64,000 nucleotides of DNA from Candidatus Methylomirabilota bacterium (GTDB lineage: Bacteria > Methylomirabilota > Methylomirabilia > Methylomirabilales > Methylomirabilaceae). Position 1 is the first letter of the stretch. Each line of letters opens with the position of its first letter. The notes beneath the pieces were generated by a model that saw only the letters and a list, made by a program, of their open reading frames with translations, was not told the DNA's origin and did not search any database. This document shows positions 8,771-18,924 of this stretch, in pieces. A program made the position numbers and the translations under genes. The stretch spans positions 1-64,000 of the forward strand of contig JACQQF010000027.1 of NCBI GenBank assembly GCA_016207095.1, written 5' to 3'.

Positions 8771-11218
8771 TCACGCTTCGGTTTCGGCAGCCTCCTTGTC
8801 GCGGTCTCGCCGCGGCGACACCTGACCGTCGCCCCCATAGGCGCGCGCCCGCTCGGCCATCTCCCGCAGTCGCCCCTGCACGAGGGCGTTCACGCTCCCC
8901 TCCGGAAAGGTCCTGTCCGGGCCGCGTTCCCCCGCCTCTCGCCCGGTCAGTAACGCGATCCCCTCGTCGATGGTGCGGACAGGGTAGACGTGAAATTGTC
9001 CTGCGGCGACCGCTTCCACGACATCCTCGCGGAGCATGAGGTTTCGGACGTTGCTCGCCGGGATCAGAACGCCTTGTTTTCCCGTCAATCCTTTCGCGCG
9101 GCAGATGTCAAAGAACCCCTCGACCTTGGCGTTGACGGCCCCAATGGCCTGGACCTCTCCTTGCTGATTCACCGATCCCGTGACCGCCAGCCCTTGGTTG
9201 ATGGGTAGTCCCGACAGGCCGGAAAGGATGGCGTACAGCTCCGCCGATGATGCGCTGTCCCCCTCCACCTCCTCATAAAGCTGCTCGAAGGCGACGCTCG
9301 CCGACAGCGCAAGGGGGACATCCTCGGCGTAGCGGCCGCCGAGGTGTCCCGAGAGGATCAGAACACCCTTGCTGTGGATCCGGCCACCCATCCGGGCCTC
9401 GCGCTCGATGTCGATGATGCCACCCCGTCCGAGGAAGGTCCGCGCGGTGATCCGCGACGGCTTCCCAAAGTGGTACTCTCCAAGGGGGATGACGGCGATC
9501 CCGTTCACTTGACCGACCGCGGCGCCGGCAGTATCGACCAACAGGGTCCCCTCGGTGATCAGCTCCTGCAGCCGTTCCTCCAGTCGGTTGGATCGCCTGA
9601 TCTTGGCCTCGATAGCCCGGCGAACATCTTGTCCCGTCACCCGGTCGCGCCCGTCTTGCCCGGCCAGGAAGCTGGCCTCTCTCGCGACATCCAGCAGATC
9701 GCTGAAGGTCGTCGCCAATCGCTCCTGATCCTCCACAAGACGAGAGCTGTGCTCCACGAGCTTCGCCACGGCCGACCGGTCGAATGGGCTGAGCCCCTCT
9801 TCCTGGCAGCGGGTCGCGAGCAGCCTGGCAAAGGCGTGGATGTTCTCGGGTGTCCGGGCGACGAACTCGCCGAACTCAACCTGGACCTTGAACAGTTCGC
9901 GAAACTCCGGATCGAGAGTGTGCAGAAGATAGTAGAGCCATGGGCTGCCGATAAGCACGACCTTCACGTGCAGAGGGATCGGCTCCGGCTCCAGGGTCAT
10001 CGTGCTGTAGAGGCGAAACTGCTCGCCGGGTTCTTCGATCTTGATCCGGCGGTCCTTGAGGGTCCGTTTCAGTTGGTCCCACGCGAAGAACTGCTTCAAC
10101 AGCTCGAGGCCCTCCAGGACCAGGAAGCCTCCATTGGCTCGATGCAAGGCGCCACCCTTGATCATCGTGAAGTTGGTGTAGAGGGCGCCCATGTGCACCT
10201 GATGCTCGATCCGGCCCATCACGTTCTGGCACGTGGGGTGGGTCTCAACCACGACCGGCGCGCCGCTGTCCCTGCCCTGTTCGATCAAGACATTCACCCG
10301 ATACCGATCGAAGGGATCTCGCCCGGGCTGCATCATGGTGATCAGCTCCGCCGGGCCCGACGCCCCGCCCTGTCCCCGACGGAAGAGATCCACGCTGGCG
10401 ATCACGTCCTCCCGCATCGCCTCGAAGTGCGCCTGCGCCTCCGGATGATCGGTATAGCGCTCTTTGACCTCTTCGATGAGATGATCGACGGCGGAGGTCG
10501 CCACCTCTCGGTCAAGGGCGTCGAGGCGATCCTTGGCCCCCCGCTCCATTTCCCGGACGCGGCGGTGCGTGGCGGCCATGTCTTTCTGGACCTCCTCACC
10601 CTTCAGGTTGACCTGCCGTTTGACATCCTCATCCAGGGCCTCGAAGGCCTCTTGCTCCAGGGGCTTCCCTCGGAGCATCGGGATCATCATGAACCCGCTG
10701 GCCGTCTTGACCAGCCCGAACCCCAGCGCCTCCGCCCGACGTTGCAACGCCTCCAGCTCGCCGCTCGTCTGTTTTTCCAGCTCCTCCAGGACCGCTCGAC
10801 GTTGCTGCTCGTAGGTTTCCGCCTCGAAGGCTCTCGGGACACCGGCCTTAAGCTCCGTCAGGAGTCGCTCGCAATCGGCCTGAAGGACGCGGGCGAGACC
10901 GGGCGGGAGGCGAAGCGCGCGGGGGCGCTGTGGATCGGCGAAGTTGTTCACGTAACACCAGTCCGGGGGAGTGGCGAGTTTGGACGCCTCGCGGGCCAGG
11001 AAGTGCTTGATCGCGGTGGTCTTCCCTGTCCCCGGAGGTCCCAGAACAAACAGGTTGAACCCGGCGCCCTGGATGCCGACGCCAAAGGTGATGGCCTCGA
11101 CGGCGCGGCCTTGGGCCACGACCTCCTCCAGGCGTTGCAGTTCCTCCGTTCCTGTAAACGGTAGGCTCTCGGGTTGGCAGACCCGGCGCAGCGCATCAGG
11201 CTTCAATGGAGTAACCAT
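8771..11218 (-). CDS. Lon-like ATP-dependent protease (LonB/COG1067 type)
   Basis: Walker A GPPGTGKTT, C-terminal Lon protease domain (EGDSASSAELYAILSGLSGLPI). Confidence 0.9.
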   Translation of the reverse strand: MVTPLKPDALRRVCQPESLPFTGTEELQRLEEVVAQGRAVEAITFGVGIQGAGFNLFVLGPPGTGKTTAIKHFLAREASKLATPPDWCYVNNFADPQRPRALRLPPGLARVLQADCERLLTELKAGVPRAFEAETYEQQRRAVLEELEKQTSGELEALQRRAEALGFGLVKTASGFMMIPMLRGKPLEQEAFEALDEDVKRQVNLKGEEVQKDMAATHRRVREMERGAKDRLDALDREVATSAVDHLIEEVKERYTDHPEAQAHFEAMREDVIASVDLFRRGQGGASGPAELITMMQPGRDPFDRYRVNVLIEQGRDSGAPVVVETHPTCQNVMGRIEHQVHMGALYTNFTMIKGGALHRANGGFLVLEGLELLKQFFAWDQLKRTLKDRRIKIEEPGEQFRLYSTMTLEPEPIPLHVKVVLIGSPWLYYLLHTLDPEFRELFKVQVEFGEFVARTPENIHAFARLLATRCQEEGLSPFDRSAVAKLVEHSSRLVEDQERLATTFSDLLDVAREASFLAGQDGRDRVTGQDVRRAIEAKIRRSNRLEERLQELITEGTLLVDTAGAAVGQVNGIAVIPLGEYHFGKPSRITARTFLGRGGIIDIEREARMGGRIHSKGVLILSGHLGGRYAEDVPLALSASVAFEQLYEEVEGDSASSAELYAILSGLSGLPINQGLAVTGSVNQQGEVQAIGAVNAKVEGFFDICRAKGLTGKQGVLIPASNVRNLMLREDVVEAVAAGQFHVYPVRTIDEGIALLTGREAGERGPDRTFPEGSVNALVQGRLREMAERARAYGGDGQVSPRRDRDKEAAETEA

Positions 11219-11296
11219 CGCCTCACCGTCGTCTTTCTGTCACGCTCACGTCTTCCGATCACGTTTTTCACGTTTCCTCGGCCTCTCTGTGGACCA

Positions 11297-11411
11297 CTAG
11301 TACCGTTCCAACCTGTTGAGGCTAATCGCATACGTATCCTGCTAGACGGTCGCTCATATATCACCGTTCCCGGCCTCACCATCTTGGCGTAAGTCGTTGG
11401 AACGCCACTAG
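11297..11411. mobile_element. MITE-like element bounded by CTAG with inverted ends TAGTACCGTTCCAAC / GTTGGAACGCCACTA
   Basis: 115 bp, no ORF, imperfect terminal inverted repeats; related copies at 1-196 and 37827-37925. Confidence 0.75.
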
Positions 11412-11971
11412 AAAAGAACCATCGCCGGCTCGATCCGAAGGTTCTTTATCATCACCACAAGATTGCGCGCCTCTCCCACCTGGTCTTTCACATAGTTGAA
11501 GAAGACAGCCTCTTTTTCGAACCCCAGCCGCTTGAACGCGCTGAGCGCACCGGTTTGATCCGACATCAACTCGGCGACGAGTTGTTCAAGGCCTGCCTTC
11601 CGGGCAATGTGGATCAGCTCCTCGATCAGAACCATCCCCAGGCCCTTTCCGCGATAGTCTTTATCGATGACAAGGCGCACCTTTCCCACATGACTGGTCC
11701 AGCCGAATGTGCGCCGATGCAAGGTGGCATCGCCCACGATGTTCCCGCCCACTTCGGCCACCAGTGGGAGAACCTTCCCATAATCGAGCTCCTGGGTCCA
11801 CGAATCGATCACATCCCGTATAGACACATCGTCACGCAGAAAGAGACGATCCTCTCTGGGCACCCTGGAGAAAAACGCATAGAGCTTATCCGCATCCTCT
11901 TTCACCATCGGGCGGATCGTGACACTCGTCCCACTCTGAAGTCGCACCTTCTTTGGATATCCGGTTAGCAT
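11408..11971 (-). CDS. GNAT family N-acetyltransferase
   Basis: GNAT motif A VRLVIDKDYRGKGLGMVLIEELI; paralogous to three others in the window. Confidence 0.85.
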   Translation of the reverse strand: MLTGYPKKVRLQSGTSVTIRPMVKEDADKLYAFFSRVPREDRLFLRDDVSIRDVIDSWTQELDYGKVLPLVAEVGGNIVGDATLHRRTFGWTSHVGKVRLVIDKDYRGKGLGMVLIEELIHIARKAGLEQLVAELMSDQTGALSAFKRLGFEKEAVFFNYVKDQVGEARNLVVMIKNLRIEPAMVLF

Positions 11972-12052
11972 GGCACCCCCTCCGCTTTCGTCACCTCATT
12001 GAATACCGGTTCCTGCGTGATCCCATCTCGGCCCCCACCGCTCGATTCAAAA

Positions 12053-12622
12053 TCAGTAGAAGCAGGTCTCGGGCTGGTTGGCCGTCGAGATGTCGGCCGT
12101 GAGCAACAACAGGTCCTGTGGCGCGTTGTTCTGATCACGGGCGAAGCCCGGGAGGTGAGCCATCCGCTCGAACCCGGCCCGCTCGAACGCCCTGACGGCC
12201 GCGATCTCGCTGGCGATCAGCTCCGCGAAGAGGCGTTCGAGCTTCGAGTCGATGGCTAGAAGCATCAGGTCCTCGATCAGCAGGCTGCCCAACCCTTTGC
12301 GCCGATACTCGGGATCGACGACGATGCGGATCTCCCCCACATGCTGAAGCCACCCGAACTTCCTCCTGTGCAGGGTGGCGTCGGCTACGATCTTCCCGCC
12401 AGCCTCAGCGAGGATAGGGATGACCCGATTGTAGTCGATCTGTCGGCACCAGTTGGCGACCACGGCGCGATGCGCCACGTCCTCCTTCAAGAGCTTGCGA
12501 TCCTCTTCGGGGATCCGGCAGAAAAATTCGTGTAGGCGAGCCTCGTCGCGGGGCTCCATCGGCCAAAGGGTCACCTTGGTCCAATCCTTGAGGCTAACCT
12601 GCTTCGGATAGATCCTGAGCAT
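12053..12622 (-). CDS. GNAT family N-acetyltransferase
   Basis: IRIVVDPEYRRKGLGSLLIEDLM motif. Confidence 0.85.
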   Translation of the reverse strand: MLRIYPKQVSLKDWTKVTLWPMEPRDEARLHEFFCRIPEEDRKLLKEDVAHRAVVANWCRQIDYNRVIPILAEAGGKIVADATLHRRKFGWLQHVGEIRIVVDPEYRRKGLGSLLIEDLMLLAIDSKLERLFAELIASEIAAVRAFERAGFERMAHLPGFARDQNNAPQDLLLLTADISTANQPETCFY

Positions 12623-12719
12623 GTCCGCCCTCCTTTCACGATGCTATAACACCAATCTCACAAAAGCCATCATCGACTCCCACCCAAGACGCGCACCAGA
12701 AGAATCCCCCACTCAACCC

Positions 12720-13198
12720 TCACCTCGCGGCCCTCCTCATCCTGGGCGGTCTGACGACGAGGACCGGGCAGTGGGCCAGCCGGACTACGCGCTCGGCCAC
12801 GCTCCCCAACATGAGATGAAACATCCCGGTCGTCCCGTGGGTCGAGATCACAATGAGATCGACGTGCATCCGAGAGGCGATCCGCACGATCTCTTGATAC
12901 GGGGAACCGGCCCCCAAGGCCGTCCGAATCTTCACCCCCGCCAGCGGCTTCGAACGGGTCTCCCGCTCCAGATCCGCCCTGGCCCGTTCCTCCTGAAGCT
13001 TCAGCGTTTGCTGCCAGTCAGGGGAAGGATGAGGGGATACGAATCTCCATTGGGGCCGCCCAGGGTCGCCTGAGGGACGACATGGAGCAGCACCAGCTCC
13101 GCTCCGGAGGCCCTGGCCACCGTCGCTGCTCGGCGGACCGCGTACCGGGAGTGTCTCGAAAAATCAGTCGGGCACAAAATCCGCTTGGCTCTGTGCAT
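12720..13198 (-). pseudogene. Universal stress protein UspA, split by a frameshift
   Basis: N-terminal half in ORF 13001..13198 (RILCPTDFSRHSRYAVRRA); C-terminal half in another frame, ORF 12720..12935 (DLIVISTHGTTGMFHLMLGSVAERVVRLAHCPVLVVR). Confidence 0.8.
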
Positions 13199-13253
13199 GG
13201 CACCTCCTTGTTCCGGCCCAGATTGCGAGCATCGCTACAGGCATCGCCCCGTG

Positions 13254-13640
13254 TCATCGCCTCCGCCGTCCGGCGCTGTCCTCTGGAAAATACTGCGCGA
13301 GGGCCAGTTCTATCAGCCTTGACGGCGTGACGCTGCGCTGGGCAGCCTGACTCCGAAGCCGCACGAGCAGGGAGCGCGGAAGGTGGATGGTCAGGGCTGC
13401 TTGTAGGTTCTGCGAGCCGAGATCCACCCGCGCCTCTTCCGCACGCACCCTTGCTTCAAGGGAGGCCAGGACAAGATCCTCCGCGTCGCGCGGCATCTCG
13501 CCCTCTGTCCTACGCACGCCAGTCGCCTCCTTCGACCCTTCGATGAACTCAGGGCTCGCGATGAACACCCGGCGCGTCGAAGGGTCTGAGCGAGTTAATC
13601 TCGCCCGTCGCGCTTGCGATGATGCGGCTTTTCGCTTCAT
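13254..13640 (-). CDS. Putative ribbon-helix-helix-like small protein with repeat-derived internal segment
   Basis: C-terminus LTIHLPRSLLVRLRSQAAQRSVTPSRLIELALAQYF looks RHH-like; N-terminal half contains a translated interspersed repeat. Confidence 0.45.
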   Translation of the reverse strand: MKRKAASSQARRARLTRSDPSTRRVFIASPEFIEGSKEATGVRRTEGEMPRDAEDLVLASLEARVRAEEARVDLGSQNLQAALTIHLPRSLLVRLRSQAAQRSVTPSRLIELALAQYFPEDSAGRRRR

Positions 13641-16405
13641 GTGGTCCCCTCCTGATAGCGAAGGTTTCTACCCATGTCATGGCGGCGACCCAACCCCTTT
13701 CTTGCTTCTTCGGCGAGCAGAAGCAGGGCCGCGAAGACAAGAAGAGGCCACCAGAACCTTCCGTCGAAGGGGGCGGTCGTGAAGATCCGGTGCCCGACCG
13801 GGTGGTAGACGATCAGCCCGAGCAAACCGAGCTCCACCGCCACGCCCCAGAGGAGAAGGCGGTTGGTGAAGAGGCTCCAGGAAAAGCTCGAGGCTCGCGG
13901 GCTGCGGCAGGCAAAGACATTCGCCACCTGGCAAAGGACGATGGCGGCGAAACAGACTGTCGTCGCCTGCCTGTAGAGCGGGCTCCCCGAGGGAAGGCGC
14001 ATCCCCCATTGCCATCCGCCATCGGCCAGGTACCAGAGCCCCGCTCCCACGGCCGCAGCCGCCTCGATAGGACCCAGGAAAAGGTACGACCGGGCCAGCA
14101 GCGGGAGGTTGAGGAGCCGCTCCTCCTTCGACCTTGGCGGGCGATCCATAGTTCGAGCATCCGGCGGCTCTGCCCCGAGCCCCAGGGCGGGAAGCATATC
14201 GGTGCCCAGGTCAACGCCGAGGATCTGGACCACCGTGAGGAGCAGAGGGATCCGAAAGACCACCGAGGCCAGGTACGGCACCAGCTCCGGGATGTTGCTG
14301 GCGAGGATGTAGGTCACGAACTTGCGGATATTTTCATAGACCGCGCGCCCCTCCTCGACCGCGTTGACGATCGTGGCGAAATTATCATCGAGCACGACGA
14401 TGTCCGCCGCCTCCTTCGCCACATCGGTGCCGGCGATCCCCATCGCGATACCGATGTCGGCTTTCTTCAAGGCCGGAGCGTCGTTCACCCCATCACCGGT
14501 GACCGCCACGACGTTTCCCATCTCCTTGAGGATGGAAACGACCCGCATCTTCTGCGTAGGGGTCATCCGGGCAAAGAGGATCTCCGGAATGTCAAGTGCA
14601 GCCTTCAGTTCCTCGTCCCGGATCGCCTCAACCCTGAATCCTTCCAGAACCGCAGCGTTCTCCCCCCGGACCATCCCGATGGCCCGGGCGATGGCCAGGG
14701 CCGTGCGGCTGTTGTCGCCGGTGATCATGATCGTCTTGATCCCGGCCTTCCTGCACCGCGCCACCGCCTCGGGAACCTCAGGCCGCGGCGGATCGATCAT
14801 GGCAACCAGACCGACAAAGGTCAGATCCCGCTCCACCTCCTCCATCGCCATCAAGGGCGTACCGTCTGGCAGCTCTCGATAGGCCAGAGCCAATACCCGA
14901 TAGGCCGCCCCGGCGAATCTATCCAGGCGGTCGAGGATCTTGGTGCGCTCCGCCTCCTCCAGAGCGGTTGCCTTTCCATCGCGATGGACGAAGCGACAGA
15001 GCGGAAGCAACACCTCTGGCGCGCCCTTCACGTAGGCGACCCCCTTTCCGGACGCCGTCAGGTGGACCGTGGTCATTCGCTTTCGGTCGGCATCGAAGGA
15101 GAGCTCCTGAATCCGGGGAGACCGATCGTCCTTGTGTGGCAGCACATTGCCCGCGAACTGCAGGAGGGCGATCTCTGTCGGGTCGCCAACGAATGTTGGA
15201 TCTGTCCCGTCTCGGTTGTCGTGGCGTCTGGCGTTGTTACACCCGCTCGCGATAGCGAAGAGTGGGGCCCACCGGGCAAGGAGGTCCGGAGGCACCGGCG
15301 CGCCATCCGTATTGCGGAGGGACCCTCCCGATACCTCAACCTCGCGTCCATCGATATACACTCGGGTTACGGCCACCTTGTTCTCTGTGAGGGTCCCGGT
15401 CTTATCCGTGCAGATCACGGTGGCACACCCCAACGTCTCCACTGAGGGAAGGTTCTTAATCAGAGCCTTCCGCTTCGCCATCCGCTGAGCGCCCACAGCC
15501 AGAGAAAGGGTCACCGTCGGGAGGAGCCCCTCCGGCACGTTGGCCACTAGGATTCCTACCGCAAAGATAAAGTTTTCCCAGAAGTTTCTCCCGATCGCCA
15601 TGCCGAGGCCGAAAAACGCGAGGCCGATTCCGATGGAGAGCGCGGCGATCAGTCGAGTGACCCTGACGATCTCACGCTGAAGGGGACTCATTTGGGTCTC
15701 GACCCCGGAGGCCAGGTGGGCGACCTTGCCGAACTCGGTATTCATCCCTGTCGCGAATATCACCGCCCTCGCCGTCCCCGAAAGGACGTTTGTGCCGGCG
15801 AACACGATGTTCGCGCTCTCCAGGAGCGCCCCATCCTTGGCGGCCTCGGTCCGGCGCGCCTTGGGGATCGACTCGCCCGTGAGCGGCGCGTTGTTGACCC
15901 GGACCTGGGCTGCGCCAATGACCCTCCCATCGGCAGGGACCCGATCGCCCTCTGCAAGGATCACGACATCTCCCGGGACTAGGTTGGACGCCGAGGCCTC
16001 CCGTATCTCCCCCGATCGGAGGACCTTCACGTGAAGAGGGAGGAGGCGCCGCAGGGCAATGATCGCCCGCTCCGCCCTGTACTCTTGGACAAAAGAAAAA
16101 AGCGCATTCACCACGATCACCCCTATGATGGCCCAGCCGAGCAGATCCATTCCCTCCCCCGGCTTCATCCAATCCGCGGCGAACGCCAAGGCCGCCGCAG
16201 CCCACAGCAGAATAGCCAGGAAATGGGTGAACTGCCTTCCCAACATAGCGAGATAGCGGATCTGTTCCGCGGCCTGAAGCTCGTTGGCGCCGAATTCACC
16301 GAGCCTCCTGGCCGCCTCGGCGTCGGTCAACCCCTGGTCCGAGGTGCCAAGCGCCTTCAGCGCCTCTTCGGGCGACAGGCGATGAATCTGCATGGTCTCC
16401 CCCAT
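13637..16405 (-). CDS. Cation-transporting P-type ATPase (P2, with Na,K-ATPase-like signatures)
   Basis: DKTGTLT phosphorylation motif, PEGLLPTVTLSLA, TGDGVNDAPALKKADIG, ASNIPELVPYL, LGTDMLPALGLG. Confidence 0.93.
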   Translation of the reverse strand: MGETMQIHRLSPEEALKALGTSDQGLTDAEAARRLGEFGANELQAAEQIRYLAMLGRQFTHFLAILLWAAAALAFAADWMKPGEGMDLLGWAIIGVIVVNALFSFVQEYRAERAIIALRRLLPLHVKVLRSGEIREASASNLVPGDVVILAEGDRVPADGRVIGAAQVRVNNAPLTGESIPKARRTEAAKDGALLESANIVFAGTNVLSGTARAVIFATGMNTEFGKVAHLASGVETQMSPLQREIVRVTRLIAALSIGIGLAFFGLGMAIGRNFWENFIFAVGILVANVPEGLLPTVTLSLAVGAQRMAKRKALIKNLPSVETLGCATVICTDKTGTLTENKVAVTRVYIDGREVEVSGGSLRNTDGAPVPPDLLARWAPLFAIASGCNNARRHDNRDGTDPTFVGDPTEIALLQFAGNVLPHKDDRSPRIQELSFDADRKRMTTVHLTASGKGVAYVKGAPEVLLPLCRFVHRDGKATALEEAERTKILDRLDRFAGAAYRVLALAYRELPDGTPLMAMEEVERDLTFVGLVAMIDPPRPEVPEAVARCRKAGIKTIMITGDNSRTALAIARAIGMVRGENAAVLEGFRVEAIRDEELKAALDIPEILFARMTPTQKMRVVSILKEMGNVVAVTGDGVNDAPALKKADIGIAMGIAGTDVAKEAADIVVLDDNFATIVNAVEEGRAVYENIRKFVTYILASNIPELVPYLASVVFRIPLLLTVVQILGVDLGTDMLPALGLGAEPPDARTMDRPPRSKEERLLNLPLLARSYLFLGPIEAAAAVGAGLWYLADGGWQWGMRLPSGSPLYRQATTVCFAAIVLCQVANVFACRSPRASSFSWSLFTNRLLLWGVAVELGLLGLIVYHPVGHRIFTTAPFDGRFWWPLLVFAALLLLAEEARKGLGRRHDMGRNLRYQEGTT

Positions 16406-16450
16406 CCCCTGCTTGGTCAGGCCGCCTCGGCACTGCCTTCAGATGCCGCT

Positions 16451-17095
16451 CTACCGGACGAATTCACTGACGACCTGGGGATAGCCACGCTCCGCCAGGG
16501 CGCTGACCACGCCGTCCGGATTGATGGTCCGAAGTCTCATAATCAGCAGGCGCCTTGCCCCCCCTCGAGCCGGCAGGGTCACCAGGCTGGCGATCTCCGC
16601 CTGCTGACCCTCGAGGGTCCGGATGACATCGGTGAGGACCCCAGGGTTTGCGGGGACCTCGATTTCAAGTCGCGACGCAGTCCTGGTCGCGCCCATCATC
16701 TCGGCCAGCACGCCAAGGACATCGGTCTCGGTGATGATCCCGACCAGCCTGCCCTCCTGGACGACCGGCAGAGCGCCGATTCGCTTCTCGAACATCAGAG
16801 CGGCCGCCTCCTCGATGGGACAGTGGGGGGAGGTTGTCACCACCTCCTTCGACATGACCTCCTTGACGGTCACCGCAGAGGTGAACCGGACGAATTCCTG
16901 CGCGGTATCGCGATCGAATGGGGATGGCGCAGCCTTCTTGAGGTCTCGGTCCGAGACGATGCCAACCACCCTGTCTCCCTCGACCACCGGGAGATGCCGA
17001 ACCTTCCAGGTCTCCATGGTCCTCAGTGCATGGTGCAGCGTATCGGACCGGCTGACACTGACCGGCGATCGTCGCATTCGATCCATCACTCGCAT
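16451..17095 (-). CDS. CBS-domain pair protein (AcuB-like, C-terminal ACT-like)
   Basis: Two CBS motifs (VRHLPVVEGDRVVGIVSDRDLKKA; IGALPVVQEGRLVGIITETDVL). Confidence 0.85.
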   Translation of the reverse strand: MRVMDRMRRSPVSVSRSDTLHHALRTMETWKVRHLPVVEGDRVVGIVSDRDLKKAAPSPFDRDTAQEFVRFTSAVTVKEVMSKEVVTTSPHCPIEEAAALMFEKRIGALPVVQEGRLVGIITETDVLGVLAEMMGATRTASRLEIEVPANPGVLTDVIRTLEGQQAEIASLVTLPARGGARRLLIMRLRTINPDGVVSALAERGYPQVVSEFVR

Positions 17096-17117
17096 CGTCG
17101 CGTCCCTCTCTTTCTCC

Positions 17118-18322
17118 TCAACAGACCGGATACCGCCCCTCAGTAAGCTCAACGCAGAAGTCCGACACGCGCGCCAGCTCCTGGCCGATCACCAGCCGGG
17201 TCTCTCGGCCGATCTTCTCGAACTCCGCCTCCGAAGCGGGAATCAGTTGCGCTGCCACCCAGGGTTGATCGATCGGTCGCCCGATCTGACCGACAAGCCA
17301 GACGTAGATCTCGCGCACCCCCGCTACTCGTTGGTAGATCTGCTCCGCCATCCGGTGCGACAGTACATTATAGATTTTGCCTATGTGGCTGACCGGGTTC
17401 TTCCCGGCGGCCGCCTCCCCGCTGACGGGCCGGTTGAGCGGGATCAACCCGTTCACCCGGTTGCCCCTCCCCACCTGCCCGGAATCGGCATCCTCCGCGG
17501 ATGTCCCAAGAAGCGAGAGATATACCCCACCAAGCCCTCGGCCCGGCCGGTCGAGACCGTTCAGGGTGAGGTGAATGTCGTCGAGGCTTGACGAAGGCGG
17601 CAGGGCCAGACGCAGCGCCTCCACGACCTCCTCCTTCTTCCGGAAATAGGCCGCCTCTGACGCGATAGCCGGGCACAGGAGCGGCATGGCGACCGTCAGG
17701 TTGAGTCCGCGATCCGCGCGCACCCCCATGACCTTCACATCCTCCCCCGTTTCGGGGAACGCCGCCTTGAAGGCAGGAGAGTTGAGATATCGCTCCACCC
17801 AAAGGACCATTTGCTCGGTCTCGCTCAGGGGGGCGTAGCCGACCGCCGCCGACGTATCATTGGCCTCATGGACCTCAGACCCCCGCTGGAAGATGGCCGT
17901 GAGCTCCTCGGATCCCTCCGAGAGGACGATCCGGTAACGAACGTGCGCTCTGCGTCCATATGGCGAAGATGCTTCCGAAGCCATTCCCTGGCCGTCTCGG
18001 CGGCGATCTCTCTGATCGGTATCCTGATCTTTCCCACGCGGAAGCTGGCCCGGTCGCCCACGATCAGCTCCATCGGCCGGAGCACCCGGCCCCCGCCGAA
18101 CCGCCTCCGCACCCGCCCGGCCACCAGGAGCCCTTTGTCGATGTTGTTATGAAGGATCCGGCCGAACCGCCGGTGATACTCGCCGTTGATTGCCTTCGAG
18201 ATCTCCTCCATGACCGCGTCGCAGATCGAGTCGGGATGCCCCAAACCCTTCCGTTCCACGATCTCCACCCGCTGCTCGCCGATGGGCGGGCGCTCCAACC
18301 GTTCCAGCACGACCTCATCCAT
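17118..18322 (-). pseudogene. Archaeal-type S-adenosylmethionine synthetase, split by a frameshift
   Basis: N-terminal part in ORF 17825..18322 (VEIVERKGLGHPDSICDAVMEEISKA); remainder in ORF 17118..17984 (ANDTSAAVGYAPLSETEQMVLWVERYLNSPAFK) in another frame. Confidence 0.8.
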
Positions 18323-18334
18323 CGAAGTCCCCCG

Positions 18335-18856
18335 TCAGCGCTCCCATTGCACCCGCAGGAACTTGTCGTTGTGCGACCATCCGTAGGTCACCCTCCCCCC
18401 GCAGGCCTTGCGAAGCTCCCGCCCTATCCGCTGCGCCAGCTTTTCATCCGTCGTGGTGATGTCGAGCTGTCCGCTCTTCTGGCTGAGGCTCATGATCCTC
18501 TGCAGGGGATTCGTCCCCCTGGCCCGCTGCTCTTCGTTCTTGATGATCCGCAGGATCTCCTCCCGATGCTCAGCCAGGAATGGTCCCTTCAGGGTCACCT
18601 GCCCGCTCGGGTAGCCGTCGCGAATCTTTTCACACGCAGGGCAGAACACCTGCCTCGCCGTCCCCGCCTGCACGTGCTTGGCATAGGCCGCCTCGTCCAG
18701 GCGCCATCGCTTGCCTGTCGAGAGGGCGTGGCATCCGGGACAAATCACCATCTTGCCCGGCGCACCTTTCGGCAGGTAGGAATCGGTTTGGGTGTCCACC
18801 TTCTTCTTGAACGATCCCGGGTTGTAGCGCTTCCGTCTTATGATGGGTGTCTTCAT
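18335..18856 (-). CDS. BCAM0308-like zinc-ribbon protein
   Basis: CPGCHALSTGKRW and CPACEKIRDGYP cysteine pairs, basic N-terminus. Confidence 0.55.
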   Translation of the reverse strand: MKTPIIRRKRYNPGSFKKKVDTQTDSYLPKGAPGKMVICPGCHALSTGKRWRLDEAAYAKHVQAGTARQVFCPACEKIRDGYPSGQVTLKGPFLAEHREEILRIIKNEEQRARGTNPLQRIMSLSQKSGQLDITTTDEKLAQRIGRELRKACGGRVTYGWSHNDKFLRVQWER

Positions 18857-18924
18857 TCTTCAACCTTCCGGAGGGAGGCTCCCTCCTCCCCCCCGGTATG
18901 TAGCGTTCCCTCAGGGACCACGCC

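Noticed and set aside
9344-11164. 606-aa plus-strand ORF
   Set aside because: Antisense shadow of the Lon-like protease gene.
13619-15445. 608-aa plus-strand ORF
   Set aside because: Antisense shadow of the P-type ATPase gene.
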